Positions 24,556 to 35,681 of a DNA stretch of 64,000 nt are shown here, piece after piece; positions within the stretch are counted from its first letter, which is position 1; every line of letters begins with the position of its first letter. Source of the stretch: Parelaphostrongylus tenuis (lineage: Eukaryota > Nematoda > Chromadorea > Rhabditida > Metastrongylidae); the NCBI GenBank assembly GCA_019055375.1, contig JAHQIW010000233.1, positions 62,001 to 126,000 on the forward strand, written 5' to 3'. Below the pieces are notes generated by a model. The model did no database searches, had not been told where the DNA came from, and saw nothing but the letters and a program-made list of their open reading frames with translations. Made by a program: the position numbers and the translations under genes.

Positions 24556-25221
24556 CAAAACAGACCACATGCATGGCTCTAAATAACTGCTGACATCCTG
24601 GAGTGCTGATGATCGAAAACGACTCTCAACTTGAAGAAAATCTATTACTGGAGCGAAATAATAGGAAAAAACGGACAAAAAAAAATGAGGAACGAAAAGA
24701 GACCAGAAGTGTATAATGAAGTTATATAGATATATACGGAGAGCCGAGCGAATTCTTCGCCCAACTCAAGACATGTTTCCGCCTTACCAGTGTTTTCAGA
24801 AGCTTCATCGTTACTGACCTACCTATATTCAAAACTCAGCCAACTTCTTCTTTTAGCCATACATTCAGCCAACTTCTTCTTTTAGCCATATATAAGTCCC
24901 CCACCTTCAAGTCGACGACCATTGCAAAATGATTAACGAGGATCTTAAGATTACAAAAACTCGTTTTCATAAGAAGATAAATACTACGTAGACGAGATGT
25001 GATGATGACGAACACTATTTATTTCGAACTATCTTTGAGTTTGCACGAGCTGGAAAGAAACAATGGATATTAAGTTCGTATCATTCGCTACTGTGAAGAA
25101 GAGGAATGTACCAAAATGCCAGTCATAGTGAGCATTCCATATCTACCTTAAGATTAAAAGAATATTTTGGTCCCTCACGCAAAATCCAATAATGAATGAG
25201 TAAGCCAACAATCAAAACGTA

Positions 25222-25292
25222 GGGGGCACGCGGAGTTGAACCACGGACCTCTCGATCTGCAGTCGAATGCTCTGCCACTGAGCTATACCCCC
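25222..25292 (-). tRNA. tRNA-Cys(GCA), left arm
   Basis: The 71-nt minus-strand sequence folds as a full cloverleaf: acceptor GGGGGTA/TGCCCCC, D stem GCTC/GAGC, anticodon stem TTCGA/TCGAG, loop CTGCAGA with anticodon GCA and U33, T stem CGTGG/CCGCG with TTCAACT loop. Box A and box B are intact and there is no intron. No TTTT terminator lies directly downstream, so transcription could run on. An identical copy lies in the right arm. Confidence 0.92.
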
Positions 25293-26204
25293 GTAGTTAC
25301 ACGATCGAAGCGATTAGTATCTGTTCCATAGGGGCCACACCCTGATGAACTTCGAACATTAGTAAGAGTGAGCATATGCGAAGACTGATCAATACAACAT
25401 TCGAATATTAGAGAACAGGCTGTTGCACTATGCACTCTCGATCCGTAGATTAATGATAATATCACTAAGTCGAGGGAATGATTAGTAAAACATCAATGTA
25501 TCTTTCAAATACTATATTGGTCGAATTTCGTGTATACTTTCTCCTAATAATGCTCGAAAGCCATCGCTAAGTAGTCAGGACCTTGACTTGAGCTTCTTAG
25601 CAAGCTCATTGGTAATCACTGTAGTAAAGATTAGATTTGTAGGGCACTATAATGTCACATCTAATGTCACAAAACTGGGACCGTCGTTTAAGGAGAAAGC
25701 AAATAACGACTGGATGCTAGACGTCTGAAATCCGCGCAATGAAAAAATTGTGCAGATGGCCGCCCACGGGTGCTTGCTCTTAGCATCTATTAGTTTCAAA
25801 CTTCTTTGATAGAGAAATGGAACAAAGGTTTTAGTGGTGCAATTGGTAACAAATGAGCTTCTAAAGAGGATAAGCACGGACTTAAAGGTCAATTGAAGCG
25901 CCGAGTTTAGCTTTTATCCCTTTCTACACTTTTGTGGTTAACTATCAGCACAATTCTAGAAGATACTCCTGCGTTACGTCAATGGGGCACCGTGCTCCAA
26001 TAGTTGTGATGCTCATCACGGGGCGCAGGACCTAATCTAATCCCGCAACACTCCGGCAGTCATCGACGAAGGCTTTTGGAACGTCTCAACCAGGCTATCC
26101 TTGAGACCGCCAAAAGGCGTGCTCAACCGAGTATTCTACGACGTTCACGAAGACGAGGAAAAAAAGTGCTAGAAGTGCAGCGTCGTTCACAGTAAAAAAA
26201 AGTG

Positions 26205-26585
26205 ATGGTGTTTTTCTGTTAAACGGCGGCAAATGAATATTTGACCTCATTCGCTGGAAAAAAGTTTTCATGGAGTGTTAATAACCATTCTAAGGCTTGT
26301 CGTTTCTGAATAGAGCAGTACATGGCCGGTTTCTCAAAACACCTCTTGTAACGTTGCAAACTTTAGAAAAAAATTATGTTCAACACGTAGCACCCTTTTT
26401 TCTTTTTATCTCGCTTTATTGTCGCAGCACAAAACTCCTCTGTTGGACTACTAATTCTCTTTGGATAGCACAAGCTTCGAAGAACTCAAAAGGGTGTTTT
26501 CTTTTTGGGAAAGCTTTTTGATAGCACGTAAGGGAAAGAAAAAACTTGTGCTTTAGACTCGCTAGGCAGAGCTCTATCTTTAGAC
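26205..26585. repeat. Interspersed repeat R1, copy 2
   Basis: Aligns with 11400-11775 (see that entry). Orientation is the same and divergence is substantial. Confidence 0.55.
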
Positions 26586-26639
26586 TATTAGTGATCATTC
26601 GATGGTGTAAGTTTCAATTATGTATGGCCCATTTTACAA

Positions 26640-26695
26640 GAAGTGATCAACGCCGAGAGTTTTATCTGTTATCCTTTTACCAGCTAAACACGTTG
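26640..26695 (+). repeat. SINE 3' tail fragment
   Basis: GTGATCAACGCCGAGAG.TTTATC..TTATCCTTTT matches the 3' ends of the SINE copies at 43.86 and 63.08 kb. The rest of the element is absent. Confidence 0.5.
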
Positions 26696-26769
26696 CTAAA
26701 AGTTGACAGCATTTTGCTTCTTACGTTAAAAAATTTGTATTTTTTGTCGTCGACTTTGATAGCGAGAAT

Positions 26770-27000
26770 GGATAACCAGCTAGAATGTATTATTCGCCGT
26801 TCAGTCCTGACTTGTCGTTGTCTGACTATCATCTCTTCCGGTCGCTGGAACATTTCTCGAGTGAGAAGGAATTCCGAGACACAAGTGATTTGCATCGAGT
26901 ATTGACAACGTTCTTTTGATGAAGATGATTTCAATGATTTTAAGGATGGTGAGCTATATGAGTTCCAATGATTCCAATACTGTGCTTACTTCTAAAAGAA
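26770..27000 (+). pseudogene. Mariner transposase C-terminal fragment
   Basis: From about 26818 the plus strand reads SDYHLFRSLEHFSSEKEF, then RDTSDLHRVLTTFF and a stop. SDYHLFRSLEHF with K.F after it is the mariner block that carries the last catalytic Asp. Only this piece remains. Confidence 0.65.
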
Positions 27001-27039
27001 CCGTGTTTTGAAGCGCAAAAAGGAAAGTAAGATTGAATT

Positions 27040-27560
27040 TGCATGCGCTAGCAAGTGGTCTTTGGCCAATTCACAAGCCGCAGGGTGAGGCGGTAAAGTG
27101 ACCTGACTCGATAATCGATCGATTTTTGAGCATATGGATGTGTAGAGACAATCTCGCAGTATCTGAACGTCTTCGAGTTACTATTGGAGGCAATTAGCAC
27201 GTTCTGGCCTTCTTGATTTCATCAAAGTGATCCTAATGATGAATGGTTCATCTGTATTCATGATGGATAAATGTATATGAAGTCTTTTTGTAGCAGATCA
27301 TGTTCTATCTAGAGTTTTTCTCTCAAAGCCCAAAAACAATTCCTAATTGAATAGCAAAGATCACACTTTTGTGTGACCGGTCGGAAATCGATCAATCATC
27401 GCGCAGACTCACCTTGCCGCCTCACTCAGCAGGCCCGTCAATTGGCCAGAGATAACTTGCTCGCTCATGAAAATTTAATCTCTTTTTCTGGCAGCAGAGA
27501 CAAGATGTCTTCAGTAAATAAGCATGCAATGGAATCACTGTAACTTACGCCATAGATTGA
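27040..27560. repeat. Interspersed repeat R2, copies 2 (minus) and 3 (plus)
   Basis: 27045-27130 is the reverse complement of the core of R2 (GCAAGTGGTCTTTGGCCAATTC). 27325-27550 is a plus-strand copy (AACAATTCCTAATT, GTCAATTGGCCAGAGAT, CTTGCTCGCTCATG). Confidence 0.5.
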
Positions 27561-28249
27561 CTGCTGATATTCTAGGAAAAGAGCTTTGTCCGGCTGGTGT
27601 TTCAAAAAACTGGCCACAAACGGCTCTAGCCAGAGAGTCAAGGTTCCGAATTATTACTAACTTGTCATGAAATGTTCCTGCGCAGCGAACGAAATCGAAT
27701 ATTCATTTGTCGTTTTATAACTGAAAACCAATAAGCTATTACCAATGAGCAAAATGGTAAACTAAACTCTGACATCGCGAGTGAAAATTCTTGAGTGACT
27801 TTTCAAATAGTCGGCGCAAAATACTATCTGCACTATGACCCACCCGTTTCTCGGAGTTCTACACTGAAAACCTAGTTAAGATGCGCCAGGCAATATGACA
27901 CTGTTATAATTAACGTAGACTGGAGAGCAATAATTTTCCCACCAAATGGTATCCAGTTAATTGAATGAATGAATATGCAATGTTCCTGACCGTTGAAATG
28001 GGAATGAGGAAACCAACATAGTGTGCATCAGTGGCAGAAAACACTACCGTCCTTATAGTAGCGTACTACAATAAAGCTTTGTAACTGCAATTCGTGGTCT
28101 TCAATCAAATACAACGATGACTTAATACAAACCGAGACAGCCGTTTCGGAGCTATTTGAATGATGATCGTGTTTAACCACATACTCACCAGTCAATGGAA
28201 ACTGCGCTGGATTTACATTGCGCACTGGAATTATTACTTTGCTACAAGC

Positions 28250-28575
28250 GTCAAGGGCACATGAACGTGTAGTGAAAATGTTGTAATATCAGAGTCAGAT
28301 GTTCAATCCGAAATTCCCGAAGTGGAGAAGCAATTCCTAATTAAATAACACACATCGCACTTTCAATTGAGAAATCGATTAGTCACCGCGCCAGCCCACT
28401 GCCGTCTCTCTCAGCGGCCCGTGAATTGATCAAAGACCACTTACTCGCTCATGCAAGTACAATCTCATTTACCTTGCTGTACTGTAAAAAACGGTCCTTC
28501 AAAAAATAGACACAGCATTGGAATCATTGAAACTATGGTACGAATGGATATTAACAGTCTAGAAAAGTGCTCTCT
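28250..28575 (+). repeat. Interspersed repeat R2, copy 4
   Basis: TATCAGAGTCAGATGTTCA, AGAAGCAATTCCTAATTAAA, then CTTACTCGCTCATGCAA, in the same order as copies 1 and 3. Confidence 0.5.
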
Positions 28576-29284
28576 TTCGCGAGAAATATGCGCGTGTGAA
28601 ACATAATTACTATAATTCTAGAATTGTGCTGATAGTTAACCACAAAAGTGTAGAAAGGGATAAAAGCTAAACTCGGCGCTTCAATTGACCTTTAAGTCCG
28701 TGCTTATCCTCTTTAGAAGCTCATTTGTTACCAATTGCACCACTAAAACCTTTGTTCCATTTCTCTGTCAAAGAAGTTTGAAACTAATAGATGCTAAGAG
28801 CAAGCACCCGTGGGCGGCCATCTGCACAATTTTTTCACTGCGCGGATTTCAGACGTCTAGCATCCAGTCGTTATTTGCTTTCTCCTTAAACGACGGTCCC
28901 AGTTTTGTGACATTAGATGTGACATTATAGTGCCCTACAAATCTAATCTTTACTACAGTGATTACCAATGAGCTTGCTAAGAAGCTCAAGTCAAGGTCCT
29001 GACTACTTAGCGATGGCTTTCGAGCATTATTAGGAGAAAGTATACACGAAATTCGACCAATATAGTATTTGAAAGATACATTGATGTTTTACTAATCATT
29101 CCCTCGACTTAATGATATTATCATTAATCTACGGATCGAGAGTGCATAGTGCAACAGCCTGTTCTCTAATATTCGAATGTTGTATTGATCAGTCTTTGCA
29201 TATGCTCACTCTTACTAATGTTCGAAGTTCATCAGGGTGTGGCCCCTATGGAACAGATACTAATCGCTTCGATCGTGTAACTAC

Positions 29285-29355
29285 GGGGGTATAGCTCAGT
29301 GGCAGAGCATTCGACTGCAGATCGAGAGGTCCGTGGTTCAACTCCGCGTGCCCCC
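29285..29355 (+). tRNA. tRNA-Cys(GCA), right arm
   Basis: Same 71-nt cloverleaf as the left-arm gene, on the opposite strand. Flanks are also mirrored, with one base difference 3-4 nt outside the box (CTACGTTCTG). The first TTTT downstream is nearly 40 nt away. Confidence 0.92.
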
Positions 29356-30021
29356 TACGTTCTGATTGTTGGCTTACTCATTCATTATTGGATTTTGCGT
29401 GAGGGACCAAAATATTCTTTTAATCTTAAGGTAGATATGGAATGCTCACTATGACTGGCATTTTGGTACATTCCTCTTCTTCACAGTAGCGAATGATACG
29501 AACTTAATATCCATTGTTTCTTTCCAGCTCGTGCAAACTCAAAGATAGTTCGAAATAAATAGTGTTCGTCATCATCACATCTCGTCTACGTAGTATTTAT
29601 CTTCTTATGAAAACGAGTTTTTGTAATCTTGAGATCCTCGTTAATCATTTTGCAATGGTCGTCGACTTGAAGGTGGGGGACTTATATATGGCTGAAAGAA
29701 GAAGTTGGCTGAATGTATGGCTAAAAGAAGAAGTTGGCTGAGTTTTGAATATAGGTAGGTCAGTAACGATGAAGCTTCTGAAAACACTGGTAAGGCGGAA
29801 ACATGTCTTGAGTTGGGCGAAGAATTCGCTCGGCTCTCCGTATATATCTATATAACTTCATTATACACTTCTGGTCTCTTTTCGTTCCTCATTTTTTTTT
29901 GTCCGTTTTTTCCTATTATTTCGCTCTAGTAATAGATTTTCTTCAAGTTGAGAGTCGTTTTCGATCATCAGCACTCCAGGATGTCAGCAGTTATTTTGAG
30001 CCATGCATGTGGTCTGTTTTG

Positions 30022-30081
30022 GGCACTTATACAGTGCGATACACGTGTTTTGGCCGGCAGCTTAGTCAGTTGCACAGTGCC
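30022..30081 (-). ncRNA. Hammerhead copy G, right arm
   Basis: Mirror of 24497-24555. Here helix II keeps GGC..GCC character (GCTGCCGGCC), so this arm preserves a slightly better structure than the left arm. The core G8 change is the same. Confidence 0.5.
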
Positions 30082-30231
30082 TTTCGTCTTTGCCAATCCC
30101 TCTCAAGGGAATTTCAACCTCCACATAAAGGAGGCGCAGGCGTACTATTTACATGAGCCATAAAATAATAAAAACCACCAAATGGGTAGTGTTGTACACT
30201 TGATTCTTCTCAATTGCTATTTATGAAATAT

Positions 30232-30300
30232 CTAACGTTTCCTGCAACTGACGAGGCTGTGCAAGGCCGAAGCACGTGTAATGCGTTTTAGACGTGCTCA
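30232..30300 (+). ncRNA. Hammerhead copy F, right arm
   Basis: CTGACGA at 30248-30254, helix II with GGCC at 30265-30268, GAAG at 30269-30272, cut-site A30280, ATGCG after it pairing with TGCA(A) before the core. One extra C (TTTCCTGC) separates it from the left-arm copy. Confidence 0.55.
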
Positions 30301-30542
30301 TAACAGACCGCATGCATGGCTAAGAAATAATTACCAGGCATCTCAAACTTTGAGCGTGGTCTTGAAATAAACACTCGGAAATAACATTCTAATAATTCAT
30401 GAGTACCGGCCAGGTGCAGTCGCGTGAGTAACACTTCCACTTAGTGATTTCTTTCATTTGATAGCACTTGTAAATAGTACATCTGCGTCTTCTCTATGTC
30501 ATGGAGTTAGGTTCCTCCCAAGAGGGACTAGCTAAGAACGAA

Positions 30543-30605
30543 GGGCACGGTGCAACTAACAAGCTGCCAAGACCGAAACACGTGTATTGAACTGTATAAG
30601 TGTCC
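30543..30605 (+). ncRNA. Hammerhead copy E, right arm
   Basis: Mirror of 23974-24036: GGGCAC at 30543, GAAACACGTGTA ending at 30586, GTGTCC closing distal helix I. The core box is CTAACAA, so probably inactive. Confidence 0.5.
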
Positions 30606-31249
30606 ATAACAGATTACATTCATGGCTCAGAAATGATTATCACGCATATTGAAGTTTGAGTGTGGTCTTAAGAAAACATTTGAAGCGAACGGTATGACGC
30701 TCCAGAATGATTATGGGATAAGACAGAGATGCGAGGAGCATTGTGATATGTTGCTGTCAAAGGAGCTCATGAGTATTCATATTATTCCTTTCGGCATTTG
30801 ATTTCTCACTAATCAATAATTTCTGCAATTTGGTTGTAAGGTCTTTCTTCTGCGCAATCACCTCATCTTTTCTAGAAAAATGGGGAATATGCTACGATTA
30901 TTTGAATTTGATCCCGATCCGTTTCTACTTTGCAACTGTGTCATAAAACCATGACTGGCATGCATAGAAGACTAATGCGTCGATCTCTCTAGTGGTTGTC
31001 TCTTAAGAAAGCGATTCAGAGAGCGAGATATTGAGCTGTCCTATAATTATTTCGCACAACTGTTTCATTCAATTTTTCCCGATTTATCGGGTTATTGCGA
31101 GAAGACTGTAATATATTGAATAATGCTCTAGCACACCTGTATTTGGCCGACATTAAGCCATCTAGATAAGGTGAGCTACCACAAAGTAATGTATAAATGA
31201 GCACTTCACCTGATTGGCCGTAAAACTCGAAAGCTCGGGAAGAGCAAAA

Positions 31250-31680
31250 TTCCTTTCTTGGAATATTATGCTGCCCAGTCCTCTGGGTTGACAGAGCAAG
31301 CTGTTGGAAGCTGTCAAAAAAAGCAAACACCGCGACCGTCGTAGAAGAGCAGCTACGAAAGTTGGCCGCAGCAGTGCGATGAATATCTAGAACAAATCAA
31401 AGTCGTCCTTTTCCAAGATTCAGCTCAATCTCCTATAGCAAAAATGGCTCGCCAGGTTTTGTAAGAAGTGAACTAGACCACAGCACCACATCCATAGTAC
31501 AGTCGTAATATTGCTCAGTCGGGTATCACCCTTTCTCAGTCTTCAAACAGCACTTGCGGGGCAGAAAACCTACAGGCTACAACAAGTTCAGAGGTAAACC
31601 CAGTTATCCTTTTATCATCAGCCTCATTGTTCTTCGGAGGTAGCCATCCAATCTCTGTCAGCAAATGGTTGCATATCATT
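31250..31680 (+). pseudogene. Mariner-like fragment in right arm
   Basis: Mirror of 22900-23330. The plus strand near 31505-31590 reads GYHPFSVFKQHLRG. Not functional. Confidence 0.3.
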
Positions 31681-32434
31681 GATAATCATGATGAATATAT
31701 TGATAAATAATTTATTTCTTTAGATAAGTAACAATTGAATGAACAAAATTTATCTAAAAGCGAAAAGAAGTAGTGGAAGAACCTAACACTATCTGTTATA
31801 ATGACAAGAGAGCTCTGTAGTACTGATATGTTTTAATTTCATGGGAAATCACAGGTGATAAGCATTTGTTTCAATGTCTTAATGAGGATAGAATGCTTCG
31901 TAGGTTATGTTACAACTTTCACACCAACTGAACCACTTCCACGGTTCCGAAACAATAGAACATATAAAGAAGTCTGCTAAAGAATCCTCTCAGAAGGGGC
32001 CATTAGAGCAAATCATCCAGTACTATAAGCTGTTTCACTGATGAAGCGGACAACTGAGCCATGCACCCCTGAAAGGGGTGGAACAAGAAACACCTGGTTT
32101 GATTAACACAGTATAAAGTTTCTTCCCATTCCGCTAAATTCATTAATCATTTCGATTTCATTCAGCTCAATCAAGGTTTAATGAGTGACAGAGTTTTCAC
32201 GTAATTTGATATGATTTTATAGATCCTGTTTAGAGTATTTTCCTTGACTATCAAAGGTCTATTCGATAGTTGTCAGATAAGTGTAGTGGAAGTTCAGTGG
32301 AGAGTGTGATCACGTTTGAGTTGCTTTAAAATCGCATAAATAAGAACTTCGTAATAAAGGACGGATAAACACGCGCGCTTCTTGGTGATGAAATAGTTTC
32401 CAGCACAGACCGCTCTTCTCCATGAAGCTGTTTT

Positions 32435-33066
32435 TGGTCTTAGCTACACCTCTCAGTTTTCTTTTAATTGTCTTTTGCTATAGCTAATCAGTGTAAGATC
32501 TAACTTGTTTCTTCCCGCTGATTGTAGCTGATGAGAGGCCGTCTGAGCTGTCTGTAAAGGCTATAAGTATATTTTTTTTCTAGAAACAAGTTTCTTCCTT
32601 TTCAAAAAACTGTCTGCTGTGGGATACTATCCGAATACCATGCCACTTGATGTCGACATATCCGTTTCAGAGAGCGGTCCTTGCAGAAAACTTTGAAGCT
32701 CGATACTTAAATTTACGGTCCAACTGAGTATTGGAGCTGTTGAATTCGCTAGGCATTTCTAAAGATTTCACAGCATAGTCAATTAGAAGAAATATTCCTT
32801 CGCTATGAAGACCTTCAATACCACACGCCCTTTTATATCATTTCCTAATCGGTCGACAAGATTGTTTATAAACAAATAAGAGTGTTTCTTTTTGGCCCGT
32901 ATGCCCATCTTTCGCATGTAAGTGGCATAGCACATGGCGAAGGAAGATTTAATCAGTGACTTGGTTGAAAGATCAAGGGTTTTCCACGTTGTTTTTTGTA
33001 CCCGTCGTTACTTTTTGAAGAGTGTTGTTGATTGTGAATGAAGATTAAGGAATTGATGTTTTATCC
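32435..33066. other. Unassigned sequence right of the inverted repeat
   Basis: No gene or repeat recognised. Confidence 0.35.
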
Positions 33067-33067
33067 C

Positions 33068-33412
33068 CTGTATATTGGGTATACTATAACATCATACCAC
33101 TGCAAGTGGCAGTCAAAATAGAAATAATTTAGACTGATTATCGATATCCAATGTCTGTCAACACAAGTGGGTTCAATGCCGATAGCTGCTGCCCCGCCAG
33201 ACCGTCGACGGTTGGTTGTTGGCAGACAACGCGTTATGGCGTAAATAAGAGTGCTGTGCAAAACGAGCGTCGGTAGTGCAGCGGTTAGCATACACTCCCG
33301 GAAAGATTGAGATCTGGGTTCGAATCCCGGCTGACGCAAATGCTTTTGCACAGTACTCCACATATTGGGTATACTATAACATCATACCACTGCAAGTGGC
33401 AGTCAAAATGGA
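33068..33412. repeat. Direct repeats flanking a tRNA-like hairpin
   Basis: ATTGGGTATACTATAACATC and the bases after it, to CAGTCAAAAT, occur at 33070-33117 and again at 33363-33410, about 48 identical bases 293 bp apart. Between them lies the tRNA-like sequence. That is too long for an ordinary target-site duplication and suggests tandem duplication or replicated insertion. Confidence 0.75.
33267..33337 (+). tRNA. tRNA-like sequence, anticodon GGA, C33 (possible pseudo-tRNA)
   Basis: 71 nt fold into a cloverleaf: acceptor GCGTCGG/CTGACGC (one G-U), D stem GTGC/GCAT, anticodon stem CACTC/GATTG (one mismatch), loop CCGGAAA, T stem CTGGG/CCCGG with TTCGAAT. The loop gives GGA at 33300-33302, but position 33 is C, not the universal U, and a serine tRNA should have a long variable arm. 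TTTT follows 6 nt later. The acceptor stem continues into an outer inverted repeat (AGTGCTGTGCAAAA with TTTTGCACAGTACT). A tRNA-derived repeat is more likely than a working tRNA. Confidence 0.5.
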
Positions 33413-35405
33413 AAGAATTGAGTTCAATTTATAAGCACGGCAGAAAAAATTGTCCATTTTACAGTTCCGATAGCTTCTCGCATGAATTTATTAGATATGT
33501 GAAATTTATTTTTGTTTCTTCTTCATTATTGCATAATCATCGATTCCGCTCCACACTCCGGAAACGGCTCTGCAAGTGTAACGCATATAACGCATGTAAC
33601 GTACTGAATCTATTTGCGGATTAGTCTCAGTACAGTCCGTGTCTGACATGCATGAGAGTGAAAACAAAAGATTTGAGAAAACGATTTCTGTGGTAAACAA
33701 TATGGGTAAAAACGTGGGCCAGAGGTCAAGAACCACGCTTCGAAGCATAGAGCAATTTACATATTGGAAACAATACGGTGTAGTGGGGAGGTCATGAGGA
33801 CATCCTTTATTGTACTACTTTATGCACATATGGAATCTGCAAAATTGCATTTACGTAACGTTTATGCATTCTTCTAAGGTGTGGAAAATCGGCAAATACG
33901 TATCTGAAATTTTTTCTACTAATCTCATCTGGTAAATTTTCTTGTTCCTTGCATCGACACTTTCCGATATAGAACAGTCAATGGATGGACAGTAACTGCC
34001 GTTCTGCTCTCGATTCCAAGAAATCTCTTCACATTTGCAATGTGAAGCATCTTATCGAAATGCTTGCGGTAGTCTCTGCTGAAAAGCTGTAGTATTGGCG
34101 TTGAAGGGATCGAAATTCAGTTCGAAATATCCTATAGAAGTGATTAGCACCGCTATTCTTACTTGTCCACATTAATTGCTGTCTTTATTAATTATTATTG
34201 TTACCCATTCAATGGTGCTCAGTGATATGCAAAACACTGTGTGTTACTCAAGATTATTGGGCAATTAATTGACATCATAACATTGCCAAAGAAGTTTGAT
34301 TGAAATTTATCTGCCGATTATTTCTACAACGAGTCACTGATATTATCGCATATTACCATTACTATTATACTGCCAAAGTAAATTATTAATGTTACCAATT
34401 CCACGGAATGGGAGGGAGGGGCAGGGATGAAAATGAGGGTGTGGCCGAATGGTTATGAAGCTTGGCGCGGCGGGGCGCTCCCCGGGTTTAATTCCCACTA
34501 CCCAACACTCTCCGGAAATTAATAAGGAGTGCCCCATGGAATGCCCTATCTTGGCTGTCTTCGAGATTACAAGAAGATGAGCTTGATCATATTCTACGCC
34601 TTTCGTGAAGAAAAAGGGAACAAAAGCGAGAAGTGCTGGGATTCGCACAAAGTAGTTAATCCCATTCAACAGTGCTATGAGAAGCACTCGAGACGGTTGT
34701 GATGTAAAGCGTTCTTGACTATTGCAAGAATTGGCAAAGTTTCTCACAGATTTATTAGGATTTTCAAGCTCACCACAGCATGCATCGAAGTAGTCAAACT
34801 TCACTTACACCATATCGCAGATCGACAACTTAAACGTTACTTATTAGATTGCTGCGAAAGTGAATGTTGATGTACATTCCTCATCTTCATGGCACGCGCC
34901 TCCTCTACAATACTTCTTGGACCGTCGCTGTACTATACGCTTGCTTACAGTCCGTAGACCAAATGCGTTTCTGGTGTGAGTTCTCTCTGCTACTTTACAA
35001 CCCATTTTCAACTCGCGCTTTGAACGCAATTGCTTTTGCACTAATCAACTTTCGCTCCATCGTCTCGAATAAAGTGAAGATAAACAGCAAGTAATGTGTC
35101 ATTAGCAACAAAACATGAAGCGAAAGTCGCGCACTGAGATGGTATATAATGTAATCATTCTCAATCAGCACCACATTCCAATATCAAACGGTGCATTTTG
35201 ACAAAGCGTTGATTACAATTGTTTTTTTCAACCACCTAATTTTTTCGTCTCAGGAATTTAACAGCACAGATGTCGAATGTGTCCTATGTACGAGCACATC
35301 ATAGTAATATGGTAGCTTCGAGTAGGTTACGGTAGGACCTATGAAGTATAACGTATTCGCTTCTATAGTATGTGAGTTAACGTTTTTCTTTTTACTATCA
35401 GTTGA
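33413..35405. other. Unassigned sequence with weak tRNA-like patch
   Basis: No gene recognised. About 34437-34505 has tRNA-like boxes (GTGGCCGAATGGTTA and CCCGGGTTTAATTCCC) with a partial acceptor stem GGGT/ACCC but no good anticodon arm. It is probably a SINE head or pseudo-tRNA. Confidence 0.35.
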
Positions 35406-35681
35406 TTAACCCTTCCGAGATGGACGGCAGCTGATACGGCGCACACAGCAACGTGCAAGCGCCGCGCGATATTCTCTATTCAGCCAGTGTTTTTCCTCCG
35501 CTTTTATAAAAAACATTACAGGTTTGAAAGGTATATTAACCTTTTCAAAAATCATTTTTAGAATGAATATCAACAAGATTTGAGCTAACAAATGACTACC
35601 AAAAGTTCGTCGGAAAACTATCCACAAATTCCACCCAAGCAAACAAAGCAAGCTAATTGTGAAACATAATTTTGACTTCAC
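35406..35681 (-). pseudogene. Possible orphan GPCR-like last exon
   Basis: A minus-strand frame of 91 codons has a hydrophobic stretch (LAQILLIFILKMIFEKVNIP) followed by NREYRAALARCC, which resembles the end of TM7 and the cytoplasmic tail of nematode rhodopsin-like receptors. It lies just downstream of the srsx gene on the same strand, but no upstream exons for it fit in the gap. It could be a decayed tandem relative or chance. Confidence 0.22.

Larger units (their letters stand above)
23890..24580. mobile_element. Cluster of three hammerhead repeats, left arm
   Basis: Two minus-strand repeats in direct tandem (hammerheads E and F, predicted cut sites about 306 bp apart) are followed by one plus-strand repeat (G), meeting head-to-head near 24345-24410. 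Shared words are TTTCTTAAGACCAC.CTCAAA, GAGCCATG.ATG..GTCTGTTATG and CCCTCTTGGGAGG/CCTTGAGAGGG. The whole cluster is mirrored in the right arm at about 30.0-30.7 kb. Confidence 0.6.
22146..25961 (+). repeat. Left arm of 10.3-kb inverted repeat
   Basis: Reverse complement of 28616-32434 along its whole length (3,816 against 3,819 bases), with only scattered substitutions and single-base indels, for example CAATCAAAACG here against CAATCAGAACG in the mirror. Outer edge: AAAACAGCTTCATG directly after TGGT. Inner edge: CAATTCTAGAA. It contains a mariner-like fragment, three hammerhead repeats and a tRNA-Cys. The near identity means a recent inverted duplication, ongoing gene conversion or an assembly fold. 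Confidence 0.95.
25962..28615. other. Unique spacer of the inverted repeat
   Basis: The 2,654 bases between the arms are not inverted. They hold an R1 copy, a SINE tail, a mariner fragment and three R2 copies (listed separately). About 26030-26160 is a more GC-rich stretch that reads LNQAILETAKRRAQPS on the plus strand with a frame break. It may be a LINE fragment, but I cannot place it. Confidence 0.6.
29990..30690. mobile_element. Cluster of three hammerhead repeats, right arm
   Basis: Mirror of the left-arm cluster: G on the minus strand, then F and E in direct tandem on the plus strand with predicted cut sites at 30280 and 30586, 306 bp apart. A conserved segment (TTTGAGCGTGGTCTTGA..AAACACTCG) lies between them, as in the 3.7-kb pair. 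Confidence 0.6.
28616..32434 (-). repeat. Right arm of 10.3-kb inverted repeat
   Basis: Mirror of 22146-25961. It begins TTCTAGAATTGTGCTG and ends CATGAAGCTGTTTT, followed by TGGT. The same four bases, TGGT, precede the left arm (22142-22145), so the whole unit could be flanked by a 4-bp target duplication, although a chance match is possible. Confidence 0.95.

Noticed and set aside
25647..25892. 81-codon frame conserved at 28685-28930
   Set aside because: It is duplicated only because the whole inverted-repeat arm is. Preservation covers noncoding flanks equally, so it gives no evidence of coding.
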